Assembly: GCA_024761205.1 (NCBI GenBank)
Contig: JAMASS010000005.1
Location: 62,001 to 126,000, forward strand
DNA: 64,000 nt
From: Limisphaerales bacterium
GTDB lineage: Bacteria; Verrucomicrobiota; Verrucomicrobiia; Limisphaerales; AAA164-E04
Direction of reading: 5' to 3'
Below are positions 11,401 through 21,200 of the stretch, in pieces; the first letter of the stretch is position 1; each line of letters starts with the position of its first letter. The notes under the pieces were generated by a model, which saw nothing but the letters and a program-made list of their open reading frames with translations, searched no databases and had not been told where the DNA came from. The translations under genes were made by a program, and so were the position numbers.

Positions 11401-11510
11401 TCGACTGCCTGTCGACGCAAAACGGAATCACCCACTGCTGAATCCCGACCGGCAATCCAATAGATACCGACAAGCAGAAATAAACGCAGGAGAACAATAC
11501 GAACACTCAT
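8469..11510 (-). CDS. PSD1-type protein: Planctomycete cytochrome c + DUF1549 + DUF1553
   Basis: The ATG at 11510 gives a 1013-residue protein that opens with a signal-peptide-like segment ([15 protein letters not shown]) and has GGGGG five bases upstream. A longer frame to a TTG at 11561 exists but is less likely. A haem-binding C-x-x-C-H (CYACH, about residues 50-54) lies in the PSCyt1 domain, with the typical MPPP motif following. DUF1549 follows ([34 protein letters not shown]). A beta-rich insertion (about residues 440-600) resembles a carbohydrate-binding fold. DUF1553 occupies the C-terminal third ([38 protein letters not shown]). Family members are exported and associated with glycan breakdown; the redox reaction is unknown. 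Confidence 0.95.
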   Translation of the reverse strand: [1013 protein letters not shown]

Positions 11511-11675
11511 CAAGACCCCCAATATGGCCGGCAATGCGAGCTGAAGCAAGCCCAGGAACAACGAACCTTAATCGAGGAAAAACTATGCCATTGAGCAGCG
11601 CCACTTTCCCGGAGGCCAGGGAAAGTCAGCACCTGTTAGAACAGTCAGCCGAACATTCCCATCGACCATCCGGAG

Positions 11676-13166
11676 CTACAGAGACTTCTTGATCTGTTTG
11701 AGTTGCTGAAACTCTGGCCGCTCGCCGTAGAATTTGTCCAACGGATAGCAGCCACTCACCAAACCGTTGCGCGGTGCCGTAGTACAATCGCTAAAGGTTC
11801 GGCAAATCAACTTTGGGTTGAGTTCACCTTTGGTCGTGGCATCCGCTAATATCTCCGGATAACTCAAGACCATCCGACCTAGGCCCACAATGTCGACCCA
11901 ACCTTCGCGAACCACACGCTGCGCCACCTGTGGCAAGAAGTCCTGAAGATAACTATAACCGGATCCAACGACGACAATCCCATCCGGCGCCTTCTCCTTT
12001 ATCTGCCGCACCACGTCAATCTGCCGCGCCACATCAACCAAGGGATCACAAACCGGCTGATAACCGTCCGATGGCGGATAAGACGCCGGTCGTTGTATGT
12101 GCGGATTATAGTAGGGCGAGCCAGCACTTACATTGAGGATTTTTACGCCCAATTCATGACACAGCCGCACAAACCCATGCGTCTCGTTGAGTTCGTAGGC
12201 GATGGGATTCTCCTGCTGCGTCGAAAAGGCGTAGCGGTAAGGAAGGCAATCTTGAAAACGCTCAGGAATCCCTATCCCCAGTTTCCCGGAAACCGAACGC
12301 TCAGGATCCGGCCGGAAAGGCACAAAATCGAACGCGCTCAGCCGCACACCAATATCAATCTCATTCCCCGAATCCCGAATCCCTTGAACTATTTCCCGCA
12401 AGATCCGCGTCCGATTCTCAAATGATCCTCCGTACTTTCCGGGCCGCGTGAATGCACTCAAAAACTCATGAAGGAGATAACCATGGCAGTGTTTGATATC
12501 CACAAAGTCCGCCCCTGCATTCGCCGCCACCTGAGCGGCTTCGATATAAGATTCGATTGATCCCTCAACTTCGCTATCCGAAAACACCTGCTCATCGCTC
12601 TCAACGTGAAATCGCCGATCCAGAATCGGGTGCCGATAAGCAACTCTCGGCTCCCATCGACTTTTATCATGCGGGCGGCAGAATCTCCCAGAGTGAGTTA
12701 ACTGAAAACCGATCACAAGATCATCCGCACTGCCGTAGCACTCAACATGAGCTTTCACCAAGGCCTTGCGCAGTTCCTCTAATGGCGCCTGATTGCTAGG
12801 GCGGATGATCAATTGATTCGGATTGGCTCGACCGTCCGGACAAACCGCCATAGCCTCACCCCCACAAATCAGCTTCGCCCCACTCAAACCAAAGCGCCGC
12901 CACCGCCGAAACACCTCCTTTGTCGGTCGCCCAGTTGTTGTGCCATCCCAGCCCTCCATCGGATGGACCGCCCAGCGATTGCCAATGGTCTTTCCATTGA
13001 TCTCCACCCCATTAACCGGTTGCACCAAAGGTGACGCATCACCCGTCTCGATCCGATCAGCACAGGGAATCCTCACCCCAAGATCGATAACGTGTTCACG
13101 AAAACGATCAACCGTTCTCAACGAAGGCACTCGAACCAGTTTAAACTTCTTTGAATCAGCACTCAT
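11676..13166 (-). CDS. NADH:flavin oxidoreductase, old yellow enzyme-like TIM barrel
   Basis: This 496-residue protein starts at ATG 13166. It shows the FMN-dependent OYE pattern: GNRWAVHPMEGWDGT near residues 60-75, FQLTHSGRF (substrate/flavin region), AGADFVDIKHCHGYLLHEFLS with the conserved H-x-x-H-like HCHGYL, the TRPGKYGGSFENRTRIL signature, and a C-terminal VVVGSGYSYLQ/GWVDIVGLGRM phosphate-binding segment. The tail keeps cysteines (ICRTFSDC, then SGC) that recall the Fe-S motif of 2,4-dienoyl-CoA reductase-type members, but the full four-cysteine set is not obvious. Substrate unknown; the neighbouring GH88 and cytochrome genes suggest oxidation or reduction of a sugar-derived compound. 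It follows the unknown gene by only 23 bases. Confidence 0.9.
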   Translation of the reverse strand: MSADSKKFKLVRVPSLRTVDRFREHVIDLGVRIPCADRIETGDASPLVQPVNGVEINGKTIGNRWAVHPMEGWDGTTTGRPTKEVFRRWRRFGLSGAKLICGGEAMAVCPDGRANPNQLIIRPSNQAPLEELRKALVKAHVECYGSADDLVIGFQLTHSGRFCRPHDKSRWEPRVAYRHPILDRRFHVESDEQVFSDSEVEGSIESYIEAAQVAANAGADFVDIKHCHGYLLHEFLSAFTRPGKYGGSFENRTRILREIVQGIRDSGNEIDIGVRLSAFDFVPFRPDPERSVSGKLGIGIPERFQDCLPYRYAFSTQQENPIAYELNETHGFVRLCHELGVKILNVSAGSPYYNPHIQRPASYPPSDGYQPVCDPLVDVARQIDVVRQIKEKAPDGIVVVGSGYSYLQDFLPQVAQRVVREGWVDIVGLGRMVLSYPEILADATTKGELNPKLICRTFSDCTTAPRNGLVSGCYPLDKFYGERPEFQQLKQIKKSL

Positions 13167-13189
13167 GAAGAAGAGATACGAAACCCAGG

Positions 13190-14608
13190 TCAGTTTGACT
13201 GCGGCGGCTGTGCAAGCAAATCTGCCGAGTTGACAAAAAATCCGACGCTGAGACCCCTATTGACTATACACTCGACATCCAACCGTTCAGAATCCTCACC
13301 TAGTTCCAAAGCAATCGTATAGCGCCGACCATACGGAGCTCGGAAGGTAGCGCCCCCATGCCAGTTGCTTTCATCCACCGGCCAAATCCGCCGCCCCTCC
13401 TGATCGATGAAGCGAAACAAGAATTCGACATCTTCACCCGGATCCTCGGTTTCAATCACAATCAAATGATCCTTGGATTCCCATTCTGCATAGAATCCGG
13501 ATGAGGAAGAACCACTATGCCATTCCGAATCCGAAGCCATGGGCTGTTGCAACTTCTTGAGGGGCCTCTCCGGGAGCTCAAGGCGGCGGCGGGGATGCCA
13601 TTCCGAATCCGAAGTCATGGGCTGTTGCAACGCCTCAGCGTGGAACTCCACGCCATTGCTGGTGGTAATGGACCCAGGTCCGGAAAAGAACAGCAGCCGG
13701 AAACTAAGATCATCAACCACCATCGCCGGCCTGTGCAGCTCTATCTCGCCGGAATCCGGCACGCGAAGTCCGGCAAATCGACCTTTGCTCTTCGAATCGA
13801 ACTCACCGTCGATGGGGCGGTACAATTTCAATTCAGAGAGCCACACCGGTTCACTTGGCGACAACTCGAAACCTTGGTTGCCAGTAGGATCAATAAATTG
13901 ATAGCGACGAAGTCGCATCTGCGTGGGCTCGCCATCTAGGCGGGAGAGAACCAAGCGAGGCCGCCAATAAGAACTGTAAGCGCCTGTGTTACGGCTGAAA
14001 CCGCTCAGCACGATCTGTAGATCCTGCACGACATTGGTCACAGGCAAAGGACTTGCCGTCCACTGCGGAAAGTTCCGAGGTAGCGGATTATTGACCAGCA
14101 AACGAGCCGCCAGCTCATCCCTGTGATTGTAAATCAGCAATGGGAATTGACCCTGTCGGCGGGGAAACTGTCTCAGATTCAGGCCCAGTAATGTCAAGTT
14201 ACCGTTTAGATGGCTCCAGCATGAAGCTGAAACATTCTTGTACACAAACCCGCCCTCATCAACGGCTTCCACCCTGACCGGGCTCCTAAACGTCCAGTGA
14301 TCACCAGCCGAGTACTTGCGCACCCAATCGAAATATACCGAGATCCCATTAGGCGGTCCACAGGACATTGTTCGTGACGGGGGAATCCAACGGAGCCATC
14401 TGGCTGGAAGGTGCTCTCGGAGAAATTGATGCCATGGCTTCTCATTAGTAAAGGGTGCCCCACCTGGTACGGCGCCAACAAATCGTACTAAAGAGCCGTC
14501 CTCAAGCACGACCGCGCGTTGCTGCTCCCTTCGCCCGAACCAAAAGATGACCGCCGCAGCCAACGCCAACAAAATTGCCCCGATAGCTATTCGGCACCGC
14601 AAGTACAT
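13190..14608 (-). CDS. Hypothetical membrane-anchored protein
   Basis: The 472-residue product starts at ATG 14608 (AGAGAAAG just upstream). It has one N-terminal transmembrane helix or uncleaved signal (residues about 8-25, AIGAILLALAAAVIFWFG), then a long probable periplasmic region with no family I recognise. It contains repeated short segments QQPMTSDSEWH and QQPMASDSEWH, caused by a 37-bp direct repeat in the DNA. It sits between GH88 (12-base gap) and the OYE-like gene (23-base gap), so it is very probably co-transcribed with them. No active-site motif is visible; a structural or carbohydrate-binding role is only a guess. Confidence 0.8.
   Translation of the reverse strand: MYLRCRIAIGAILLALAAAVIFWFGRREQQRAVVLEDGSLVRFVGAVPGGAPFTNEKPWHQFLREHLPARWLRWIPPSRTMSCGPPNGISVYFDWVRKYSAGDHWTFRSPVRVEAVDEGGFVYKNVSASCWSHLNGNLTLLGLNLRQFPRRQGQFPLLIYNHRDELAARLLVNNPLPRNFPQWTASPLPVTNVVQDLQIVLSGFSRNTGAYSSYWRPRLVLSRLDGEPTQMRLRRYQFIDPTGNQGFELSPSEPVWLSELKLYRPIDGEFDSKSKGRFAGLRVPDSGEIELHRPAMVVDDLSFRLLFFSGPGSITTSNGVEFHAEALQQPMTSDSEWHPRRRLELPERPLKKLQQPMASDSEWHSGSSSSGFYAEWESKDHLIVIETEDPGEDVEFLFRFIDQEGRRIWPVDESNWHGGATFRAPYGRRYTIALELGEDSERLDVECIVNRGLSVGFFVNSADLLAQPPQSN
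13517..13631. repeat. 37-bp direct repeat inside the hypothetical gene, 78-bp period
   Basis: The 37 bases at 13517-13553 recur at 13595-13631 with a single mismatch (C versus T at the 21st base). The period is 78 bp, so both copies are in the same reading frame and encode the same QQPM(T/A)SDSEWH peptide. This looks like a recent in-frame duplication of a 26-codon unit whose spacer has since diverged. Confidence 0.9.
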
Positions 14609-14620
14609 ATCTTTCTCTGC

Positions 14621-16015
14621 CTAACCAACACAATCGTAGAAATGGTACGGAGTCTGTCGAGTCCCTTCCCGCCAAATCATCAACGCCAGTTCGCGAGCAT
14701 GGTAATCGCCCCACATCGAACTCTCACCGCAGGGCACCTTGTGACCTGGAGGCACATAGTCCCAGGCGTTGGGACGATGATAAACAGAATGCAGAATCAA
14801 CCCCTGGTGTTTCTCATTCGTTGAGAGATACGGTTCGTCAAACAAAGTGCCGGCCACCGTGAGCCCAGCTTGTTTATACCGTTTGCCCGCCTTCGCCTGC
14901 TTGCCACCAGACCGCTTCAGATAATTCCCCAGTCGAATCAACCCCTGAGCGGCAATCGCTGCGGCCGAGCTGTCCATGGGCTCCCACAAATTGCACGGAT
15001 CAGATGCTCTCGACAAATAGTCCCCCATGTGAGCCACGCCAGGTGCGCCTGTATCCCATAGTGGAATGCCGTCGCAACACGATTTGTCGATATAGAAATC
15101 CGAGGTCGCCAGAGCCGCCTTGTGCATCATCTTGACGATCGCGCTTCGCCCCCCGAGCGGCTTCAATTCATCATCCTTGAGCACAGTCAAAAATTCGAGT
15201 TGCTCCGCATAGCCACAAACCGCCCAGGCCAATCCCCTGGTCCACGTTGAGAACGGAGAGTAGCCTTGCTGCGAATTCGGGCATCGATAACTTCCATCAT
15301 TCAAATTGAACACGCTTTCGTGAGCCGTGCGCCCCTTCACATCATAAGCATCACGACCAGTTCCGTAATACACGCCGTAAGTCGCAGTTGAACGAGCATG
15401 CTCGACCATGCACCGCAGCAATGAGATTGGACGATCCATCTCTCCCATCAAGACATGCCCCAACCGATGCGCAAGGGCGAGGACACGGAGCGATCGGATA
15501 GTATCAATGAACAACGAATGCGGTCCGTTGAAGGAGTAAATATACCCCTCCCCATTGGCGATCGTCGTCCAGCGCGCCGCTTGAGTCGCACCGGATACCT
15601 TCAATGCCAATTCATAAAAAGCCCGCTCAAACTCATTCTCCGGAATGCGCCCCTCCCGCATCAATCTCAGGAGATTGCCATAGGTGGAGACATTGTTGAA
15701 CCCGTGGTCATGAACGCCTATGTGGGAAACATGGGAAGCCATATGACGGACGGACGCCTCTCGCCCAATCTCCAAAAATCCCGCCTCACCGGTAACATCA
15801 AATTGCAACACAGCAGACCCAAACTGAAATCCCTGAGTCCACTCCGTCCATCCTCGACTTGTATAGTGCCCCTTGACGGTAAAAACCGGCGTTCCTTTCG
15901 ATGGATTCCAAGCCCGCTGAATCGAACGGATTTTCTTTGCTGAAAACTCGAAAAGACGCTCAACTCTCGGCAGAAGCTTCCGCGCCGTAACCCGCTGATC
16001 AATCCTTATCGCCAT
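14621..16015 (-). CDS. Glycoside hydrolase family 88 (unsaturated glucuronyl hydrolase-like)
   Basis: ATG at 16015 gives 464 residues; the frame extends two codons further to a TTG. The family fingerprint is clear: YSFNGPHSLFIDTIRSLR, HARSTATYGVYYG, GRTAHESVFNLNDGSYRCPN, the GYSPFSTWTRGLAWAVCGYAEQ helix, and the C-terminal HSVYHRPNAWDYVPPG with GESSMWGDYHARELAL. These enzymes hydrate the 4,5-unsaturated uronic acid at the end of oligosaccharides released by polysaccharide lyases. No signal peptide is evident, so it may act in the cytoplasm. It is the first gene of a minus-strand run that ends with the DUF1549/1553-DUF1501 pair, suggesting breakdown of an acidic, possibly sulfated, glycan. Confidence 0.9.
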   Translation of the reverse strand: MAIRIDQRVTARKLLPRVERLFEFSAKKIRSIQRAWNPSKGTPVFTVKGHYTSRGWTEWTQGFQFGSAVLQFDVTGEAGFLEIGREASVRHMASHVSHIGVHDHGFNNVSTYGNLLRLMREGRIPENEFERAFYELALKVSGATQAARWTTIANGEGYIYSFNGPHSLFIDTIRSLRVLALAHRLGHVLMGEMDRPISLLRCMVEHARSTATYGVYYGTGRDAYDVKGRTAHESVFNLNDGSYRCPNSQQGYSPFSTWTRGLAWAVCGYAEQLEFLTVLKDDELKPLGGRSAIVKMMHKAALATSDFYIDKSCCDGIPLWDTGAPGVAHMGDYLSRASDPCNLWEPMDSSAAAIAAQGLIRLGNYLKRSGGKQAKAGKRYKQAGLTVAGTLFDEPYLSTNEKHQGLILHSVYHRPNAWDYVPPGHKVPCGESSMWGDYHARELALMIWREGTRQTPYHFYDCVG

Positions 16016-16366
16016 AGCCAACGAACCGTCCCCAGCACTCGAGACGCCTCACTTCCCTCCCTCAAATCTCCATCTCAGACAACCCATAAACCACGGCGTC
16101 TGTCTGCACCCCAGAATTCCATAAGAACCAACGCCAACAGGAACCCGCCGGTCACCGCCATAAAAGCCCCAATCGTTAACGAAGGCACTCTCAACCTTCC
16201 CCGCTGAGAAGACACCCACCCAAAATGAGCAGCCCCCCGGCAATCCCGCCCCGAAGGTCCCGTCAGCGAAGTTTATCTTTCGGCGCCCTGCCGTTGGATA
16301 ATCCTGGCCACCCGAGTCTGGAGAATTCACCTGCTGTCATGAAAATGCTTCTGGAAAAATTTTTCT
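16016..16366. other. Leader of the GH88 operon; possible 28-residue hydrophobic ORF
   Basis: No family is recognised. On the minus strand an ATG at 16161 opens a 28-codon frame ending at 16075 with a hydrophobic core (TGGFLLALVLMEFW) and a basic end. It could be a small membrane peptide or the tail of a lost gene. The operon promoter should lie here, but no clear -35/-10 pair stands out. Confidence 0.3.
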
Positions 16367-16846
16367 CTAGGGGCTGACTTCCAACCGCTCCGGATCTTCG
16401 TCCTGCAACATCAACACCCCATGCTCCTTGTAAGGCCGCAGCATGAAGTGGGTGGAGGTCGACACCACACCCCGCAATGTGGCAAGTTTCTCGGCAACGA
16501 ACGTCGCTACCTCGTGAAGGCTGCTCCCTTCCACAATCACCAAAAGGTCATAAGCGCCTGACATCAGGTAACAAGTCCGCACCTCCTGATGCTTGGCGAT
16601 CCGTGCGGCAATCCGATTAAACCCACCATCCCGCTCCGGCGTGGTACGAACCTCAATCACCGCTCGAACCCGGCTTTCCCCCAGCAGATCTTCATTCACC
16701 AAGGTTCGATACCCAAGAATCACGTGCCGAGATACATAGTCTTTGATTGCCTGAGCAACCTCTTCCTCTGGTTTGTCCAAACGCCTCGCCAACTCACCTG
16801 CGCTGAGGGAGGCATCTTCTCGTAATAGCTTTAAGATCGGATCCAT
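16367..16846 (-). CDS. Lrp/AsnC family transcriptional regulator
   Basis: This 159-residue protein starts at ATG 16846. The N-terminal helix-turn-helix (LLREDASLSAGELARRLD, about residues 6-23) and the C-terminal RAM/effector domain (VEVATFVAEKL, GVVSTSTHFMLRPYKEHG) are complete. The size matches the family. Lrp/AsnC proteins bind amino acids and control amino-acid or sulfur metabolism genes. It lies 74 bases downstream of a cysteine desulfurase on the same strand and may be co-transcribed with it. The acidic tail LQDEDPERLEVSP is slightly longer than usual. Confidence 0.92.
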   Translation of the reverse strand: MDPILKLLREDASLSAGELARRLDKPEEEVAQAIKDYVSRHVILGYRTLVNEDLLGESRVRAVIEVRTTPERDGGFNRIAARIAKHQEVRTCYLMSGAYDLLVIVEGSSLHEVATFVAEKLATLRGVVSTSTHFMLRPYKEHGVLMLQDEDPERLEVSP

Positions 16847-16920
16847 GTCGTGCGTGAATTGTCAGGCCCCACCGCCACAGAATCAATCGTTTTAAGGCAA
16901 GGATGATGCCTGCCCTAAAA

Positions 16921-18066
16921 TCACATCTTAGGACTTACTCCCCGGAGTCGCTCCGCTAGCCTAGGAACCACAGACACCAAGTGATCGACCTCGGCATCGG
17001 TCGACATCCGCCCCAGACTAAATCGCACACTCCCCATAGCTAAGGACCTCGGAACCCCCATTGCAGTCAACACATGCGATGGCTCCAACAAGCCCGTGGA
17101 GCATGCCGAACCGCTCGAAGCACACACGCCCTCCTTTTCCAGCAAAAGCAGCAAGGCTTCCGATTCGATTCCGCTGAATCCAAGATTAGTCGTATTGGGG
17201 AGCCTTGCATCAGCGTCTCCATTCCGACAAACAAACGGTAACTTCAAGAGACCACCTTCAAGCCGATCACGGAGAATTCGAAGCCGATTGATCTCTGCAT
17301 CCAGATTCCGCGCAGCAAGTCGCGCAGCCTCCCCCATCGCCACGATCGAGGCGACATTCTGAGTGCCCGCCCGCCGCCCTTTCTCTTGGCCACCGCCCAA
17401 AATCAAGCTTTGATAAGGAGCCTTGTCCCGGACAAACAAAACGCCAACCCCCTTGGGCGCATAGATCTTGTGCCCCGACAACGAAAGGTAATCGACTGAA
17501 GCTGTCCGCACATCAATCGGAATTTTGCCCGCCGCCTGCACCGCATCCGTATGAAACAGCACCCCTCGCTCCCGACACAGTGCCCCAATTTCGACAATGG
17601 GAAACACGACCCCAGTTTCATTATTGGCCCACATCAAAGAAACCATCGCCGTATCCGTCATGATCGTTGCCTCCAATTGATCCAACTCAATCAAGCCATC
17701 CGGCTGCACCGGCAAATAACTCACCCGGAATCCCAGTGACTCAAGATAAGCCCCAGTCTTCAAGTTGGCCGAATGCTCAACACCAGACATGATGAGATGC
17801 CGCCTTTCCGGATGGGCATTCAACCCACAGCATAAAGCAGTATTGCTGCTTTCCGTCCCGCAACTAGTAAAGACCACCTCCCCGGCATCTGCCTGAATCA
17901 ACGCAGCGACCGATTCCCGGGCACTCTCAATCACACCTTTCAGCGCGTGACCAAAAGCATACATACTCGACGGATTGCCCCATCTGTCCCTCAGATAAGG
18001 AACCATCGCGTCAAAAACTTCCGGCGCAACCGGCGTCGTCGCATTGTAATCAAAGTAGTACACCAC
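16921..18066 (-). CDS. Cysteine desulfurase (NifS/IscS class)
   Basis: The 381-residue protein starts at GTG 18066 (a second GTG follows immediately; an in-frame TGA lies two codons upstream). It is a PLP-dependent class V aminotransferase-fold enzyme that removes sulfur from L-cysteine as an enzyme persulfide for Fe-S cluster or thio-cofactor synthesis. The PLP lysine is K200 in SGHKIYAPKG, the H-T-D-A-V-Q motif is at about 172-177, and the catalytic cysteine is C322 in CASSGSACSTG, followed by LEPSHVLTAMG. The loop length fits the group I (IscS/NifS) type. No iscU or nifU partner is next to it; the downstream neighbour is an Lrp/AsnC regulator. Confidence 0.93.
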   Translation of the reverse strand: MVYYFDYNATTPVAPEVFDAMVPYLRDRWGNPSSMYAFGHALKGVIESARESVAALIQADAGEVVFTSCGTESSNTALCCGLNAHPERRHLIMSGVEHSANLKTGAYLESLGFRVSYLPVQPDGLIELDQLEATIMTDTAMVSLMWANNETGVVFPIVEIGALCRERGVLFHTDAVQAAGKIPIDVRTASVDYLSLSGHKIYAPKGVGVLFVRDKAPYQSLILGGGQEKGRRAGTQNVASIVAMGEAARLAARNLDAEINRLRILRDRLEGGLLKLPFVCRNGDADARLPNTTNLGFSGIESEALLLLLEKEGVCASSGSACSTGLLEPSHVLTAMGVPRSLAMGSVRFSLGRMSTDAEVDHLVSVVPRLAERLRGVSPKM

Positions 18067-18299
18067 GAATCACTCTCGAACGCCAATGCTGACGCCACCG
18101 AAACACAAGATCAACCCTGACATTGCCTGTGACTGAAAACCAAGCAAACACCACCGGAACAAAAACTCCGTATTGCCGGATGGTTTCCACGAAACGAATA
18201 AGTGGAAAGCACTTCAACCTTCTTTCTCCCAAGGCCGCAGCGGGTTACACTTGGAGACAAATCGGCAGCCTACTCCCGCATTCCCGGAGCATCCGGCCG

Positions 18300-21200
18300 A
18301 ACCGCCAGCCGATGCCATCCAAGCATATCCTTCAACCCCTGCTTTCTCACCGGCTTAGCAGTCATCCATGCCCGCCTCGCAGCAACCAGTCCTTGCCCTT
18401 CCATCACATAAGCCGTCATCGCAATGACCACGCGACACAACAACCAATCCTTCTTTTCCTAGGTTCGAATCCACCGGATAGCCTCAACACCATCCATCTC
18501 CGGCACCTCACAATCCATGAAAATGATGCGATAATTACCCGCTCGCCGAGCAGCCAGGGCCGCCATCCGCAAAATCGACTAGCACTCCGAGCGACTCAAA
18601 TAACGCCTTCACTACCTTACGATTGATCGGGCCGTCATCGACAATCAGGATATACCGGAGGCACATTCAACGCTCATCGACCACGATGAGAGATACTCGC
18701 GCAAGACCATGCGGTTCGTTTCGCTACCGTCCACAACCAATGCACGGCACCCCTCCAATACCTGATTGGAAACCACCTCCTCCAGTGTCCCTGTCTTAGC
18801 CAATGGCAGCGTCGCGACAAACCACAACATCCCCCCTTCGCCATGAATGCTGTTAACCCCCAGTTATCCATCCATCATTTCCACCAGGCTCTTGCAGATC
18901 GCCAACCCCAAACCCGTGCCTCCATGCTTACGGATCACACCGACACACCCGCCTAGGTAAACGGCTTAAAAAGACTACCTTTGGCCTCGTCCGGAATACC
19001 CAGTCCGGTATCACTCACCAAACAACCTCACCCAATCCCCTGCTAACTCCTTCTGTTCGACCTTGTTAATCATCATCTCACCTCTCTAGCGAAATTCACC
19101 GCGTTGCTAACAGATTGAGAACCACCTGACGCAATCGATGTGCCCCCAAAGACCTGTCGTTATTTTATCCGGCATAAAAACCGTCATTCGATCCTCTTGC
19201 ACTGCGCTCGCTCGGCCATGATCTCCAATAAATCGCAAACCACAGTACTCAGATCAAAATCCTCCTCCTCGAACGCCACCTTACCCGCCTTGACCTTTGA
19301 GAAATCGAGGATGTCGCTAATTGATGGTCAACAAGTGAATCCACGCTCGTTTTTGCAGCGCCTCCGCCAAGGGCACACCGCCGTAACGAGGTCTCCGCCA
19401 AAAGCCCGAAGCCCCCCCAATATCCCATTCATCGGCGGGCGGCTCTCATGGCCTATGCTCGCCAAAAAAGCACTCTTTGCCTCGGCTCCCTGGAGAGTAC
19501 GATTCGCGAGATCCTTCATTCATCCATTGGCCGAGTGCAGCTTCTCATTCGCCACGTGGAACTCCCCTGAGTACACTCGGCCGCCAGGGATTTCAAATCC
19601 GCCATCTTCAACCGGGCTTGCTGTCCCAGCTTCCATTTCTCACTCAACGCCTTGGCCAACTACAGCACCTCAACCATGTCGAAGGACTTCTTAAAAATGA
19701 GCAGGCAACCCGAACCGCCTAGCTGAGTCTGAATATCCTTCCCAGAATAGTCCGAATACGCCGTGCAAATAACAATCTGAATGCTTCGACCCCAGCCCCA
19801 AAAATGGGTGATGGTCTCAACGCCATCCCAGCCGGGCGGCATCCGCATGTCGACAAAAGCCACGGAACACAGCTGCCCAGCCTTGATCGACTCCTTCACT
19901 TTCTCGACCCCTTCCTAGTCTGACTCACCAAATAGACTGGTTTCAAGACCCTCCAACTCCTCCGTGTCCCCGTAACTTGCCCCAGGACCTTTTGAAAATC
20001 TCGGTGGATGGATTCACGGCCATCAATCACCAATATCCTTCAATGGTCCAGAACCGCCTTCATGCCGCCGCCGCCTGAGCGATTGGCAGGTCCAGATGAA
20101 AGTGGCTCCCTTCCCTTACCCGTCCCATCGCTTTCGACCGAGAGATCGCCCCCATCTCCTTAGCCGCCAAAGCACTCGAGTGAAGACATAGGCAAATATC
20201 TTAGTCAAGTTCTCCTTGGGGATGCCGATACCCGCATCGGCCACCGATATTCGGATCCCAAATTTGGAGGGCCCTATCTGATGAACATGACCTTCTCAGC
20301 AGTCTTAGCTTCATCACAAGCACACTTGGCATTGCGGACCAGATTAATCAGCACTTACAAGATTCGCGTTCGATCGACCGCTATTTTTGGCGTCGGCGCA
20401 AATTCTCGGACTAGCTTGACCTCGTGTCGCCTCAACACTCCGGCATTCAGCCGGCGTCTTCGACGAGTTCAGACAGCTGCAACAAATCCTTCAAGCCCCC
20501 GGTATGTGCAGAGCTTGCTGCACAGCCACAACATCCTTGGTGTGCTCAACGCTCTCCAACAGTTAATTCAGTTCGTTGCTGCAACATCCCTTGCTGCACA
20601 GCCAGATGCGCGGACAACTGCTCCAAGTACTCCGGCAGTTTTTGACCTCTCGGATCAGTATTAATGAAACCGGGCTTTTTTTGATTCTCCTTTAGCACCC
20701 CAGCTGCCACCTCCCCCATCCCTTACCTAGCCAAACGCATGGATCAATTCCTTCTAAACCTTCTCCATCTGCAACTCCGCCTGCCTCCTCTCCGTCTGAT
20801 CTCGTGAGATAGCCTCGAATCCCAGTAGATTACCACCCTCTCGAATGCTTCGAAAACGGACTTCCAAATCAATGACAATTCTCGTCTGACACAAAACACG
20901 CTTCCAGAAGGATAAATCCCCCATCCCGCCACGATCACCACAACAACAACCAGCATGCCGACCACACTCAACATGTTCTTCAGAGTCCACCACGACAGCC
21001 CGCTGATAACTCCCACATCGTCTGCCTCTGCCACCAAAACCCGAAAACCAACAAGACTCTTCGCCTCATCCACCTCAACCACACACGCCTGTCATCCTAA
21101 TAACACTTCCAACAGCCAGCTCCTTTCCATAACCCTGAAGCACTCGGCATCAAAATAAACGCCCTCGTCATGCAAGGTCATCATCGCCTTACCCTTGCCT

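Noticed and set aside
11511-11561. N-terminal extension of the DUF1549/1553 protein from a TTG
   Set aside because: The ATG at 11510 gives a better signal peptide and has a G-rich ribosome site upstream.
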